Notes: generated from the letters alone by a model not told the origin. A stretch of DNA of 64,000 nucleotides from Beroe forskalii (GCA_011033025.1 WFMF01000024.1:62001-126000), one strand, 5' to 3'; counted from the stretch's first letter, positions 47,583 to 59,900 are shown. Translations and numbers: made by a program.

Positions 47583-47767
47583 AGGGAACCCCTGGAAGCT
47601 GCACTTTTTATGATAATGCCAACATTGGAGAAATCAAAGAAGTTAAAATATACAACTCCGGGAGCAACTTCTGGGCTTTTACATCCCTCACTGTCAATGG
47701 ACTTAATATTGGAGGTGGAAGTGTGAATGACTACAAAACAGAAGTGTTCACTATCCAAGATGCTTGA
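46496..47767 (+). repeat. Four tandem 318-bp units encoding PLAT-like domains
   Basis: The landmark GAATATGATGGCGGAGTTTC (AAATATG in unit 2) recurs every 318 bp at about 46528, 46846, 47164 and 47482. Units differ by only a few bases. The last unit carries the 5-bp insertion and the ancestral 3' end (GTGTTCACTATCCAAGATGC then TGA at 47765-47767). Near-identity indicates recent amplification or gene conversion. Confidence 0.9.
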
Positions 47768-49117
47768 CTTTATCCCATTTTAATGAGGGAATTTAGAAAT
47801 TATAGATGGCATGGAAGTATGAAAAAATTACAGAATGTATTGTAGATTAAATTGTAAAACAACTATTTGTAGTTAACAGCTATTTTCATTCTTACTACAG
47901 TACAATCAAAAAATATGAATTATAGCTAATATGAATATCGAATCACACATCTATACATCAATAGTAGAAGTAATAAAATGGAGGGTGTCACTGTTCCAAA
48001 CTCTAAAAAATGTGAATTGGGACAGGTAAAATTGGAGCAAATTTGACATTTGGGACAAATGGAACGGACAAAATGGGACAATTTAGTGTCAAAAAATTGA
48101 ATTGGATATTGACATAGGAAAAATGGGACGGAGAAAAATAGGTTTTAAAAAGTGAATTGATACAGGAAAATTTGGGACAAATGGCACATTTGGGACAATT
48201 TGGGACAATTCGTACGAAAGTAGGTACTAATTTACCTTACAAGTTACGAAACTTGGTAGCAGCAGTAGCCGTGCCACCAAGAAGAAACTTTTAAAAAACC
48301 ATGTGGATTTTGAAGTCAATGGGCACACTTGAGCAAGCAGTGCCAAAATATTGTATCAAAATTCTAAAATTCTAAAAATGCATGATTATTCAAGTATTCA
48401 CTGTATTCACAAAAAATGCATTCTAATAACAAGATAGATGAGCCTAAGTTGAGATTATAGAATTCAAGACAGAATGCAAGGAGAGGGGAAATGATCGTTA
48501 GGTGAGGGGAAATGGGGTGAAGGGAAGGTGAGGGCAAAGTGAAGCAAGGGGAAATGGGGTGGGGTGAAGTGAAGCTGTGGGGAAAATGGGGTGAGGGGAA
48601 TTATGGTGAAGGGAAGGTGATTGGAATTATGTGAGGGGAAGTGAGGTGATAGGAAGTGAAGCTCGGGGAAAGATGGGGTGAGGAAAATTAACCATGAAAG
48701 TTTCGACTATGACAGGCTGTTGTGATGAAATTATACAGTACCTACCAAATTCATATCACAGGCAGATATCCAGACGTGAAAAATCATACATTACAATATG
48801 TCGGTCAATTACTGGTGTGCTTTATGATGTACTGTAGTAAATTATTCACGAAACTTGATTTAGCATACCCAGTTTATTATGATTTTTTCAATGAGAAATG
48901 GGCACCTGAGTTTCTGACTATTGTTCATGTGAAGAGTGATGGTTTAATATCATCATCCATATATTATATTATCTAAATTTATAAAATGTTTGAATTTATC
49001 GTTATAATTATGTTCCTGTTTTTAAATGAGTTAATAATAATAAATTTTTATCTTTCAAGTCTATCCTAATTGTTTCAACAATTGTTGTCTTCAGATTTGT
49101 TACCATGTTTGCTCCAG
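47768..49117. other. 3' UTR and intergenic DNA with two low-complexity arrays
   Basis: AATAAA at 47972 is a likely polyadenylation signal for the PLAT-like gene. From 48005 to 48215 there is a degenerate TTTGGGACAAAT repeat. From 48478 to 48690 there is a purine-rich GTGAGGGGAAATGGG minisatellite. The 84-codon ORF at 48722 shows no domain. Confidence 0.6.
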
Positions 49118-50752
49118 ATGATGTATTTTCAAAACAAATCAGCTGCTCTGCCTAAAGGACACTATTACCCAACACCTTACAAGCACTATAAAAATGATGG
49201 TGAAAATACCCATAAGTCAAGAAATGAGTTGTGTGATACATCTGAAGATAATTTACATACCAGAACCAATTTGGGACATGCACATATGAACCAAGATGCT
49301 GAGGAAGTGAATACAGATCCCATCGAAGTTGATGAAATTGGCGACGTTTCTTTAACTCTTGAAAATTGTGAAAAAGAAAATGCATCTACATCGGTTGATG
49401 ACTTAATCAGAGATATAGACAAAAAATTGTCAGTTGATCCCCATTTCAATCCCCCAGAAGCAGCTAGTAAACTATGTATTGACAATATTCTGTCTGTAAG
49501 TGATAACTCTAATGATTTGATTAACACCAGCATTATTTCTCCAAATGCCCTAAATTTCTATCTGAATAGATTTAAGAATCATGAGCCTACTCACCCTTCA
49601 AAAAGGCCAAATCATGAGGACGAGAATCCTAAGGCCAGTAGCTCTAAAGAAGCCTGTGAAAATAAATCTCCAGAAACTACAAAATTTGATGACATATCAT
49701 CTAAAAGCTCTGTTTCATTTGATTCAACATCCTTCCTGAATAATGTTCTGAGTTCAGAAGATAGCAGTTCTTGGGAATTTCAAGACAATATATCAACTGA
49801 TGATAGTGCTACTCATAATATGATCAACAAAACTCCTTATTCAGGCAAGGTAGATAACCCAAAGAACAAGCCATCATTTATTGAAGAACTAACTGGCAAA
49901 CCATTTTCAGAGCTATCACAGTTGGTTCCTGATGAAGTACTGAATCCTAAGAATGAAAATGATGATATCTTGTATCAGTGGAGACTGAAGAAGAGGATAA
50001 CTGAAGCCAAGAGCCAAGTTATTGAAATTATGTCAGAACTGCCATCCACTGAAGAAATCAAAAGGATACCATCCAATCAAAGACAGGAAGAAGAGCCAGC
50101 AAGTCATGGTGATAAGTACAACTCAACCAATAAAGAGAACATTGTTTCTAGAGAAATCCAAACAGATGCTGAAAAGGTTGAATCAAGTTGTCAAGTCAAT
50201 ATTGAACTCACCCCAAAAAAGGTCTCGGATGAAGATCCTCAAAAGTGCATCAATAAGGGACTTTTTCATCTGATTTATAATCAGGATTCCTGCTCTGATT
50301 TCTCCATCTCAAGTATGTCAACAGATGATTTGACTAATATTTCATTCCTTGATGATGAAATTGAGGATGATAATGCAGTGGAGCCATCACCATTAGAAGT
50401 TTCTCAAAATAAACCAGAAGCAGATAAATCTTTGGACAAGACTCTGGACACAAGTAATAAATCTCAAGACACTGTCAATGAAAATGACAAGACATTGGAA
50501 AATGACACTGGGGCTCAGAATCTGGAGATTGCAGATAAAAAATCTTGTGCCGATATTGAGCCAGTAATATTCCTAGAGTCATCAGGATCAGATGAACATG
50601 CAAAAACAGAAGAACTCATAACATACCTTGATAATATCAAAGAATCATTAGATGATGAATTGTTAGATGTTTTCATTGAAAAGTATAAGTCAGTTCTAAT
50701 TCAAATAAAAGCTATTGAAAGTGAAATTAATAATAGGTGCAATGAACATTAG
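49118..50752 (+). CDS. PROSER3: PROSER3-like protein
   Basis: Single coding exon of 544 codons. The start is the tandem ATG at 49118/49121, chosen because MMYFQNKSAALPKGHYYP corresponds to the N-terminal GRSHYWP region of vertebrate PROSER3. Two further motifs match that family: NALNFYLNRFKNHEPTHPS (human KYINRF-type motif) at about residues 150-168, and ENDDILYQWRLKKRITEAK (human DDILYQWR-type motif) near the middle. The rest is Ser/Asp/Glu-rich and low in order, with a helical C-terminus (FIEKYKSVLIQIKAIESEI). Vertebrate PROSER3 is poorly characterised; a centrosome or cilium link is my recollection, not sequence evidence. A 5' non-coding exon may exist: an acceptor-like TGTCTTCAG is at 49086-49094. 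AATAAA at 50984. Confidence 0.72.
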   Translation: MMYFQNKSAALPKGHYYPTPYKHYKNDGENTHKSRNELCDTSEDNLHTRTNLGHAHMNQDAEEVNTDPIEVDEIGDVSLTLENCEKENASTSVDDLIRDIDKKLSVDPHFNPPEAASKLCIDNILSVSDNSNDLINTSIISPNALNFYLNRFKNHEPTHPSKRPNHEDENPKASSSKEACENKSPETTKFDDISSKSSVSFDSTSFLNNVLSSEDSSSWEFQDNISTDDSATHNMINKTPYSGKVDNPKNKPSFIEELTGKPFSELSQLVPDEVLNPKNENDDILYQWRLKKRITEAKSQVIEIMSELPSTEEIKRIPSNQRQEEEPASHGDKYNSTNKENIVSREIQTDAEKVESSCQVNIELTPKKVSDEDPQKCINKGLFHLIYNQDSCSDFSISSMSTDDLTNISFLDDEIEDDNAVEPSPLEVSQNKPEADKSLDKTLDTSNKSQDTVNENDKTLENDTGAQNLEIADKKSCADIEPVIFLESSGSDEHAKTEELITYLDNIKESLDDELLDVFIEKYKSVLIQIKAIESEINNRCNEH

Positions 50753-51399
50753 CATTGTATTTTGTTGTATAAAGTACTGTATATTATCATGTTATCACTA
50801 TTAATAAGTAATTAACCTGTAGGTACTCGAATTTCTTTTATAGTGTACCTACAGTAATAACTATCAGGATATTGTTTTCATTCTTCTGTATTTGTATAAC
50901 TATGGATCAGATTATATTGAGGAAGATGGAAATTCTGAAATTGTTGCCAGATGAATATCATTTTTATACCCAAAATAAATTTTTATTGACAGTGCACTGT
51001 GTAGTGCAAAACTACAGCAATGCTGTAGATGAATATCTTATTTATTAAGTATAGTATATAATCTATTTTGTTTTTATGAATTATATTTATTTATTAAATT
51101 CTATTGAAATTGATTGTAATGGATTTCATTTGGCCAAAATTAATTGATATATGAGTCGTCCCAAATCTTTGATGCCCGTTCATTTTCTAATGTATGATCA
51201 CCACTGGGTTACATCACACAAGTGATCAATAACGTTCATATCAATTTCCTGAAAATGATTACTTGTAGGTTTCCCAATTCCACATTATGCTACCTACAAA
51301 TTATTGCGATTGATAATATTATGGTATCAAATGAATGACACATTAACTAATAACTACCTAGTAAAGTAGTAACTAACACCCCATCTACCACCTCATCCT
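50753..51399. other. 3' UTR and intergenic DNA
   Basis: AATAAA at 50984-50989 suits the PROSER3-like gene. No other feature seen. Confidence 0.5.
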
Positions 51400-52597
51400 A
51401 GGTCAATGTCAATGAAAAAGTATCGTATCTCAGAGGAACAAGCATTCTCAAGAACACCAACTCCACCAACAGCCCCCAGCTTGAGATCCATTCCTGGTAA
51501 GTACTGCAATTTTGTCAGCTAACTACATTTCTTCAAAAGTTAGGTTTGATGTTCTGTACTCAGTGGGTATTCAATCCAAATATCATGGTGTCCCTCACAA
51601 TTACTCATTGAATCGAAGTCATAACATTTGGAATTTTGTTTTCAATAGGATCTCGTGAAAAGCGGAAAGAACCTGATAAAGCTCAACCTGACATCGTCAG
51701 TAGGATGCGGTGAGCTGCTAATCCAACCTGGATCCATTGATATCTTCACCTGCAATGTCATCCCGGGTATCAGTAAATATGGTAAGTGGGCTACCTAAAC
51801 TGCTACCTATAGCTAACTACAAATCCAAGTATGATTATAAACTCTGATGTTATTTGCGTTTAAAACTGCTGGTTTTAAACGATTTGTTTACTATAGATTT
51901 ATCACAGAGGTTCCTAAAGAATCAGAAGATGGCATTAAGATTGCAGTGAAAATTCCAGATGCTGTTGCAGCCAACAAGTGCTCTAGCCGTTTATGCAGAA
52001 GGTATGTACTATTGTTGTATCATGGCTAACAGGCTAACTAATCACTAGCAGATTTTTCGGTTTGAGGGACTCATTCAGTCATTCACTTGATAAAATGATT
52101 TTGTCAAAACCTTTTCTATGGCACACTGACAAACTCTTACAGAATTGTAAGCTTAATTCTCTTTTAGGTTCACACAAAGCACTAAGATCGGCAGCGTTCG
52201 ATCCTGGTTGAATTCAGAACTATCCTCCGGCCTTTCTCCTGACCCAACTCTATCTCCTGATTCTATGTTATTCCCTGACGCCATCCCAAGATCACCTTCA
52301 ATTCTCGGCAAAGAACCAGGAACTATTCCACCCTTAGTAGGTGATGTTTCAGGACCTCGCTCTCCCCTTGGCAAAGTTCCAGCAACGAATTCTCCCCTTG
52401 GCAAAATTCCAGCAACAGAGGATTCTCTTGGCAAAATTCCAGCAGCCATGTCACCTTTTGGCAAGGTTCCAGGAGATTTCCTGCTCAAACACAGTGCTCC
52501 GCCTTGTGAAGTATTGAGTGACGATAGTCTGACTCTGGAGGAATGTGGTATTGTTTCAAATACCCTCCTGGTTATGGAGCTACTGGACAACGACTAA
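51400..52597 (+). CDS. UBX-domain protein (UBXN10-like) with a split UBX fold
   Basis: Exons about 51400-51498, 51649-51709, 51897-51999, 52168-52597, all GT-AG and phase-consistent. The first in-frame Met is MSMKKYRISEEQAFS, preceded by an acceptor-like CATCCTAG, so an upstream exon may exist. Exon 3 encodes RRFITEVPKESED and IKIAVKIPDAVAANK, resembling the start of a UBX beta-grasp. Exon 4 opens with FTQSTKIGSVRSWLNSEL (UBX helix region). It then has about 95 residues rich in Pro/Ser with repeats PLGKVPAT, PLGKIPAT, SLGKIPAA, PFGKVPGD. It ends in DDSLTLEECGIVSNTLLVME, the usual last strand of UBX. UBX domains recruit p97/VCP; UBXN10 acts at cilia with p97. The insertion inside the fold is unusual. 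The family is tentative, the gene itself well supported. Confidence 0.6.
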
Positions 52598-53935
52598 AAT
52601 ATTTGAACTGGATCTTACATTTGTCCTGGATTATGACCGTTTGAGTAGCCTGTAGGAGGTAGACACATCTAGAACAGATTAGAGATTGATCCAAGGCTAG
52701 GATGTGCTCAACTGTTACAAAACTTAGACTTTTAACCCATAACAGTCGTTTAAGTCAATATACTAATCAATTAGTAATGATTTGATAAGGACATGAGTCA
52801 TGAGATGAAATATATGAAAGTGACATCAGTACCTATGTGATATGTTGCATTTTTTTTAAGTTTAGGACATTTGGATCGTGATTCAACGACAAGTTTTTAA
52901 TAATGTAAATACTAAATTAGAATTTAAAATTATTCAAAATCGTATTACGTTTTGTACAGTTAAACCATGTAAATACCCGTTTAAATCATAATATTTTGAA
53001 AATATAATGTTTTTGTGTACTTTATCTTATATAAAGTATCAGCAGGCAAGAATAATTGCCTCATTTTCATTCACTCCAGGTGAGTAGATATTGTATAGTC
53101 TAACCCAGTGCATGATTTGGCATTTTTCAAGCAAGTATTTCCAAATATATCCTAGGCACTAATACCACAAAACGGCGTGTTTGGGGGTGTGTTCGTCTCT
53201 CATGGATCAAGAACAAATCAATTTTCAGGTTATCATCAGTTCCTTTCTTTCGTCTAATATTTCGAGCCCTTTCATCCTTTAGTCCGCTGAAGGTTCGCAT
53301 TTTCGGCTTTTCTGATTAGGTCCGCCTTAGTAGGTTCCATTTAAAAAGTCCTCTTTAGGTCCGTCTTCGCCCCTCCTTGAATAGGCCCGTCTAAGTTGAG
53401 TCAGTGCTCTTCCAATCTGCCCCCTTCAAAATACAGGGTCCTTGGTGAACATATTGAAGTATTGAGCTGCTTTTCCAGGTACATCTCTTGAAGTTCTTGT
53501 TCTAATTGAAACAGGATATATATTCAGAATGCAAAGTTCTTATCTTCAATTTGCTTTCCTCACTCCTTAGGACCTTCGTCATTGTGCTTCGGATGTGACG
53601 TATTTCAGAGGTATTATATAATCGCATTTTCTATCTAAGATTGTTGTCAAACAGCTGTTCTCGTGTTTTGTTTGGTTTTCAAAGGTTTTAAATTTCAATA
53701 TAATCAGCGTTCTTGGTTCCTTTTCCTTGGGATTGAACTTTATCTTTTGTTTCCCTGTCATATTATCATGCATTGGATTCTTTAACATCAATTTCTAACC
53801 TGTTACTTGGATTGATGGAAGATTCAAGGATCCTTTCTTTACTCCATGATTCAATGATCATTGATCAATAATTGTTCTATAAATGGCTAAATGTTCTTAA
53901 TTTTTAATCCCCACTCACTCTAACCTCCTGCAGCC
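52598..53935. other. Intergenic DNA
   Basis: No recognisable exon. CTATAAATG at 53878 could be a core promoter for the saposin-like gene. An acceptor-like CTCCTGCAG at 53925-53933 directly before its ATG points to a 5' UTR intron. Confidence 0.45.
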
Positions 53936-54283
53936 ATGAGTGTCGCTACCACTCTTTTCCCACTCGTGTCAGTACTTCTCCTGCTACTGAGCTCAACCAC
54001 ACCCACTCCAATCTCCTCCCCACTCACTGACAACGTCAACCCGCCCGGTTCCGCCTGTGAAACCTGCCTCTTTCTCGGCGATGAAGTGAAACTCTTCCTG
54101 ACCACGAAGCATCACACTGTCAGTGAAGTTATCAGCTGGATGGTCCAGGTCTGTCAGAAACTCCCCTACTTCCTGTCTAAGAACTGTGTGAGTGGTGCGC
54201 AGTGGTACGGACATCATTATCTGGATACCCTGGTGAGGGAGGATGGGTCTGAGAAGGTGTGTACTGAGCTGGGACTTTGTTAG
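53936..54283 (+). CDS. Secreted single saposin-B-type domain protein
   Basis: 115 aa, one coding exon. Residues 1-25 are a signal peptide (LFPLVSVLLLLLSS). A single saposin-B domain covers residues 41-115 with the six cysteines in the family spacing: CETC (41, 44), QVC (73), KNC (84) and VCTELGLC (109, 115). Helical segments lie between them. Single-domain secreted saposin-like proteins bind lipids or membranes; antimicrobial or digestive roles are known in invertebrates, but none can be assigned here. The ATG follows an acceptor-like CTCCTGCAG, so the 5' UTR is probably spliced. AATAAA at 54533. Confidence 0.9.
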   Translation: MSVATTLFPLVSVLLLLLSSTTPTPISSPLTDNVNPPGSACETCLFLGDEVKLFLTTKHHTVSEVISWMVQVCQKLPYFLSKNCVSGAQWYGHHYLDTLVREDGSEKVCTELGLC

Positions 54284-54795
54284 GGGAGAGATTGGAGCTG
54301 GGACTTTGTTAGAGAATGTCAGATTGTCTGAAATGTTGAGATTGTTGAGGGCCATCGAATCTGAATTATTTAGATGACGTTGGTTCCGGTTGGATTCTGA
54401 GATTTCTTTGTAATTTTTGCGGTAAATCTATGTCAAGAATATTATAACAATTTTATTTTTAATGATTCTTGCAGTTCAAATTTCTATGTGGTATAATGAC
54501 TTGTAAGTTACAAGGTATACTGAATAAAGTAGTAATAAATAGTTACGGGATAGTAAATCATGTCACTAAAAATTGAATTACGTCATTGAAGATTCGACTA
54601 CTTTTGTTTTAGATAATCGTATTTCCAAATCCCACCCTAGCCACCAGCAAGAAGTATTTTTCCGGCTTTCTCATCATGGAAAAACGAAGGAATGATTGAG
54701 TTTGATAATCAAATTATCACTTGATTTAACCCGATCCTTCTAAAATTTCCAATACCTCCTGGCCTAAACGTCTTATAAGTTATTCCGTCTGACAG

Positions 54796-54804
54796 TATAT
54801 AAAA
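54796..54804 (+). promoter_or_regulatory. TATA box of the small secreted Cys-rich gene
   Basis: TATATAAAA lies 71 bp upstream of the ATG at 54875, a plausible distance for transcription starting about 25-30 bp downstream. Confidence 0.6.
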
Positions 54805-54874
54805 ATCATTCCTCCCCAAAACACCATTTCAGTTTTTCGCGACTTCATTATCTTTCTCGAATTGCGTCTCCAAT

Positions 54875-55440
54875 ATGATCGTATTGTCGGCCATCTTTCT
54901 TTTCCTCTGCCCTATCGTCTCGCCAGTCTCCATCCAGAACTGTCAGGACATGGAAACCGAGCTTAGGCAGTGTGTGTGCATGGGTGCCTTATCGGAAACC
55001 CTAAATCCGGGGTGAGTTGGGACGTATATCATAGGACAGAGTAAATTAACACTTGAAAGTAGGATAAATTATTCGGCTTCTGGTAAACTTTTTCACTATT
55101 CACTTGAACCTATGAAGGTGCATGATATCATCAAGTTTCATGAAAATCAGGCATCAGGAAATGCATGAAATTAGCGTTTTAAAGAAGTGCATAAAACTGA
55201 TGTTTAAGAAAATGCATAAAACTGGCATGTAAAATCCTATGCGTCTCTATTAGGTGGAGCGAGGATTGCACCATCGCACGGAACATGAAGAGGGATGAGT
55301 ACAGGGAGATGCTTGGACACACCTGTGAGAGGACCGAAAGGTGGACCAAGGTGCAGTGCCCTACCACTTACGAGGGCTTGAAGATGAAAAGGTATAGTAC
55401 TTACGAGGGCCTGAAGATGAAAAGGTGCTGTAATCCATGA
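54875..55440 (+). CDS. Small secreted cysteine-rich protein
   Basis: Exons 54875-55011 and 55254-55440 join in frame to give 107 aa ending in TGA. Residues 1-18 form a signal peptide (MIVLSAIFLFLCPIVSPV). Cysteines lie at 23, 33, 35, 51, 70, 81 and 104-105 (QNCQ, QCVC, DCTI, HTCE, VQCP, RCCNP). The C-terminus contains a duplicated TYEGLKMKR, created by a tandem DNA repeat that continues past the stop. Alternatively the exon may end at the first AAAAG/GTATAG and splice elsewhere; I found no convincing next exon. Family not recognised. The neighbour at 53936 is also a small secreted protein, so the two may be co-expressed. Confidence 0.65.
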
Positions 55441-55575
55441 CTTACGAGGGCTTGAAGATGAAAAGGTACAGTACCTACTTACTTACGAGGGCCTGAAGAT
55501 AAAACAGTACAGTAATCCACCAAAGGTACATTGAACTACAACTTACGAAGGTTTAAAAAGGTACAGTACGGATGA
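55367..55575 (+). repeat. Tandem copies of a coding exon end
   Basis: ACTTACGAGGGC(C/T)TGAAGATG followed by AAAAGGT recurs from 55367, 55409, 55440, 55481 and 55540, the last two diverged. Each of the better copies ends in a donor-like AAAAG/GTAYAG or GTGCTG. The first two copies are read as protein (TYEGLKMKR twice). Confidence 0.85.
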
Positions 55576-56907
55576 AATGATCAAATTACAGTCCATTTCT
55601 GACGCCAAGACTACTTATTTTGTTGTATTGCATTTTGTCTCAGGCCAATGTCACGTATTATTTTGACCAATGTTTAGGTAGGGAATAGGAATCCATGTTT
55701 CATGTTAAGAATCTCATCCGTTTAGTTCCTTCTAAAAGCTCTGCAATCAGAATGGTCAGCTCCAAAGTCAGGTTTGTGGTATTTCATTTCTTCCAAATTC
55801 CTGAACTTGTTCCATATAGTTTCATTCTGTACATAACCAATATCCAATGGTCCCGTTCATCAACAACAGATTAGAATACTTTAATGATAGAGCACTGTCA
55901 TGTGGTATATTGAATTGTTACAGTGGCAGTTCGAACCCAGTTTTGTCATTTCGTGTGCGCAGCGTTAGTTTGTGCGGCGTACAGACATGTCATTTTTTGT
56001 CCATACGCCGCGAAAACTGACGGCGTGCACACAAAACTGCATTTTTAACTGTCACTGTTATCACGAATCACAATCAGCCAAACTGGCATATATTATGACA
56101 TGCCTCGTGATACACCTGGTGAAATGCATGAGAAAATTTGACACTTTTTTAAGCAGTCACTCTTCTTTTCTTATCGCTCTTGTTATTAAAACCTGTTGAA
56201 TGCTAGTAGCTTTGTTTTCTTTTGTCACCCTAAATTATAATGCCTCAGGAGGGAAGCATTTTTAGTTAATCAACAGTTTTCTTTTTCCATTCAGCTTTCA
56301 AGGACCTGCTTAGCATCTTGAGAATTCTAGAGATTTCTGAAATTCTGACTGATGAAATTCTGACATATGGCACCATATTTGGATTTATGATTATGTGAAA
56401 AACACACGTCACTCACTCTTCAGTACTCAAGTCACCATTTCATAGGGTTTGAAATTAAACTTAGAATATCAGGTGTCCAGTTTTTCATATGCTAAATTTA
56501 CCTAATAAGCTAATACTGAATGAGTGAATGGTAGATGTAATGTTTATTATGTTTTCGTCGTTTTTTGACGATTGATGTATGTATAATTTGCAATAATTCG
56601 TTATCATTTTGTAGAGCTTTATTAAATTAGTGTACAGTTCAAGATGTCCAATGGCAAAAAATTCTTATGATTATGCCATGTGTCTTACTCTGTGTCTTCA
56701 AGATTCCAAAGCTAGTCCTGATGATTGCAATTATCAGTAATTAGGAGTTATACTATTCATCAACTCTACATCGACTCTGAAGTTTTGAACTTCAAAATCT
56801 TCAAGAAATTTAGCTTGACATCTTGAAGTGATACAATGTAAAACTTATTAAAGATTATTAACCTTATTAACCATTGATCATAGAGGTTTCTGGTTCTCAG
56901 CTCCATA
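55576..56907. other. Intergenic DNA
   Basis: No recognisable exon apart from the MITE at 55921-56057. The promoter of PEPD should lie at the right end; no clear TATA box. Confidence 0.45.
55921..56057. mobile_element. Harbinger-like MITE (137 bp)
   Basis: Ends CAGTGGCAG and CTGTCACTG, flanked by TTA on both sides (55918-55920 and 56058-56060). A 3-bp TTA duplication is typical of PIF/Harbinger. Subterminal AGTTTTG and CAAAACT, and inner GGCGTACAGACATG / CATACGCC, are also inverted. A related partial copy is at about 63625-63670. Confidence 0.8.
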
Positions 56908-59900
56908 ATGCCTTTAACGTGAGTATTTTGTGCCCTAACCATGATATTAGATTTACTGTTTTAGATGATTACCATGGTATTTTCTGACCTTACGCTCTAA
57001 TCGGTACTCATATTTCCAAAGACATGAGTTGGTCAAATCACTGCAACTTTGTGGATACTGCGTTTTGCAGATTAGAACATAGAAGAAATTATCATGTATG
57101 TCTTAAAAAGCGCATAAAATTGGGAACTTCGTTATTTAATTTCGGATCTTGATCGTAATGTTTTCACTCAGGGACGAGATACCAACGTACTACCAGATGG
57201 GACCAAGCACCCTCAAGATTCCTAACTCTGTGTTCAAACACAACAGGAAACGGGTTAGCTCAGGAGGGGGACACTTCAAAAACTCAAAAAACATTGAGTT
57301 CGTTACGATATAAGCAAAATATATTGAGCCTCAATTTACTGTTTTGAGTAGGTATAAATTGAACTTTTTGGCGCTAGTTCGTCGCATTTTGATCCCCGAC
57401 GACGATACTGATTACTGGCGCGATAACGGCGTGATACTGGCGTGGTACTGGCGTGGTACTGGCCTGATACTGGCCTAGACGGATCGCTCAATTTACCTAA
57501 AATTATTGCCTTCAGACCTTTCTCAGATCTATTTCAGATCTGTGACAGGCTGTCAGGCATTGGGGCGGCGACTGGTGGCGTTATCTTGCTGCAAGGAGGC
57601 GCACAGTTGCAGCAGTATGACACCGATAGGGACCTCGAGTTCCAACAGGAATTTGTCATCGAAATAACCACTCGAATTGGACAAAAGTTTTTCCTGGTAG
57701 AAAAATTACTGTCTATGCTTTAGCCTCCAGCCCTCAGAACAAAAAGCAAGCTCTTTTTACAGCCCAAGTGACTGGTTTCTTTTGACTGAATTATAACCAT
57801 CTAGCATAAAATTGACAGATAAACTGATAAATAAGGTTTTACTCACCTGCCGTCCTGAATCCTGATGGGCAGTGAACACATAGGGTTAAATTGACATATA
57901 AATCAGGTTTTACTCACACCTGCCATCCAGGAATCCTACTTTATGTGGATGTTTGGGGTGATGGAAGCAGACTTCTTCGGAGCAGTGGCAGTTGACACCT
58001 GCACCAGTTATCTGTTCATGCCACGTCTCCCTGCGTCTTACGCTGTCTGGATGGGAGCGTGAGTGCTGTTCAAACACAAGGAAATATATTGTTAATTAAG
58101 GAATGATTTTGAGTTCGTGTATCTTTGTATCTGTTGATTTGATTAATATACATTTTGATAGAAAGTTTGCCGTTATAAGTTACGATGGAACCAATTTACC
58201 GCACACTCAAGCGAGAACGTGGGGGGGGGGGGGGCGTAAAATATTATTCTTTTATCCCGTAGGTAAATAATTATTCTTTCTTCATTCTTATTCCTGCCAG
58301 CCTGAAAACTCCGGATTATTTCAAAACCCGGTACGGTGTAGACGAGGTCTACTACAGCGACGAGATCTCTGAAATCCTCACCAAACTCCGGCCTTCTGCC
58401 CTGCTTACCTTGCATGGAGTTAACAGCGATAGTAAGGCGAGCTTTACTCCCCCTGAGTTCGAGGGGATGGATCAGTTTAAAGTGGATGATTCGTTCCTGT
58501 ATAACGAGCTAGCGGAGTGGTAAGTGGGGTAAGTGGGAGTGGGGATCGGGAGATCGGGGGAGGGTGAGTGGGGATTGTGGACTGGAGAATGGAAACTGGG
58601 GAATGGGGGGATTCATTTACGGTTTAATGGGAGGTTAAACAAAAGAGGGTTCATAATTGACCTACAAATTCAAAATCGGTTATGATGTTTTGATCAAATT
58701 ACTAATCTACTGTATTTGTAAAGTTGTAAATACAATGAACCCCCCTCTCAGTCGTGTAACGAAGAGTGATGAGGAAATGAAGATCATGAGATACGTTAAT
58801 CAGATCAGCTGTGAAGCGCACAAGGAAGTCCTGAAGATGTTGAGACCTGGGATGATGGAGTACGAGGGGAAGCGTGAGTTGGAGCTGAATTCAATCAAAT
58901 TATGTGTTTATTTTCTTTGGAAAATAACGTTTTTATTACGATAAAATTCGGATTATTAAAAGATTAGAATATGTCGCATAACTACCCTTACCTTTTTCTT
59001 TGTTAATGCTGCTCCATAATCATTTCACTTAGTTCTTTCCTCGGGGAGTCTTGTACTGTTCACTGTATCTAACTCAGGAATCTTCAGGACATTCAAGCAC
59101 TATGCCTACATGAAGGGTGGAATGAGGTTTACTGGGTACACCTGTATTTGCGCTAGGTAAGTGAGTCCCGTGAGATCCTTAAGATCAATAACAAATCTTG
59201 ATTTTATTGAAATGTCATCATGAAAAGTTGCGAAATTTGAAGCTTGTTGCTTGAAATTACTTATACTAATGATGACATTTGCAGTGGAGAAAACTCGGCT
59301 GTACTCCACTACGGACATGCTGGGGAACCTAACGATAAGATGGTCATTGACGGGGATATGCTGTGAGTTCTCGAACGTCAAAAATGTGCTGCTTTTCGTT
59401 TTAAAACTATAGATTTTAGCTTGTTTCTAGGTCTCTTAAGGAACAAATGAAATGATCTAAAAGGTATCACATGATACCTAATATCTTAATAGTTAATATC
59501 TGAATCATATTATAAATGTATGTTTTGTTTAATAAATTGTTCCATTAGTGCTCAACTTAGCCTCGTTTATCACTATCGACCCTCAGTTTATTCGACATGG
59601 GAGCTGAATACGCAGGTTACACTGCAGACATCACTGTTTCCTGGCCAGCTAATGGGAAGTTCACCGAACATCAGAAGTTTGTGTACAACACGTGTTTGAA
59701 GGCCAACAGACGGGTCCTTGACGCCATGAGACCGGGTCAGTTGTTTCTAAATCGTTCTCGGTTCTATATGCACTCTAAACGCAACCCATCTGCACCCGAA
59801 AAAGAATGCTTAGATCGGTCAAAACATTATATTTTGATTTTGCCGTTAAGTAGGCCCAGTCTTCATGGAACGCGCGAAATCATTTGCAATTTTATACGAA

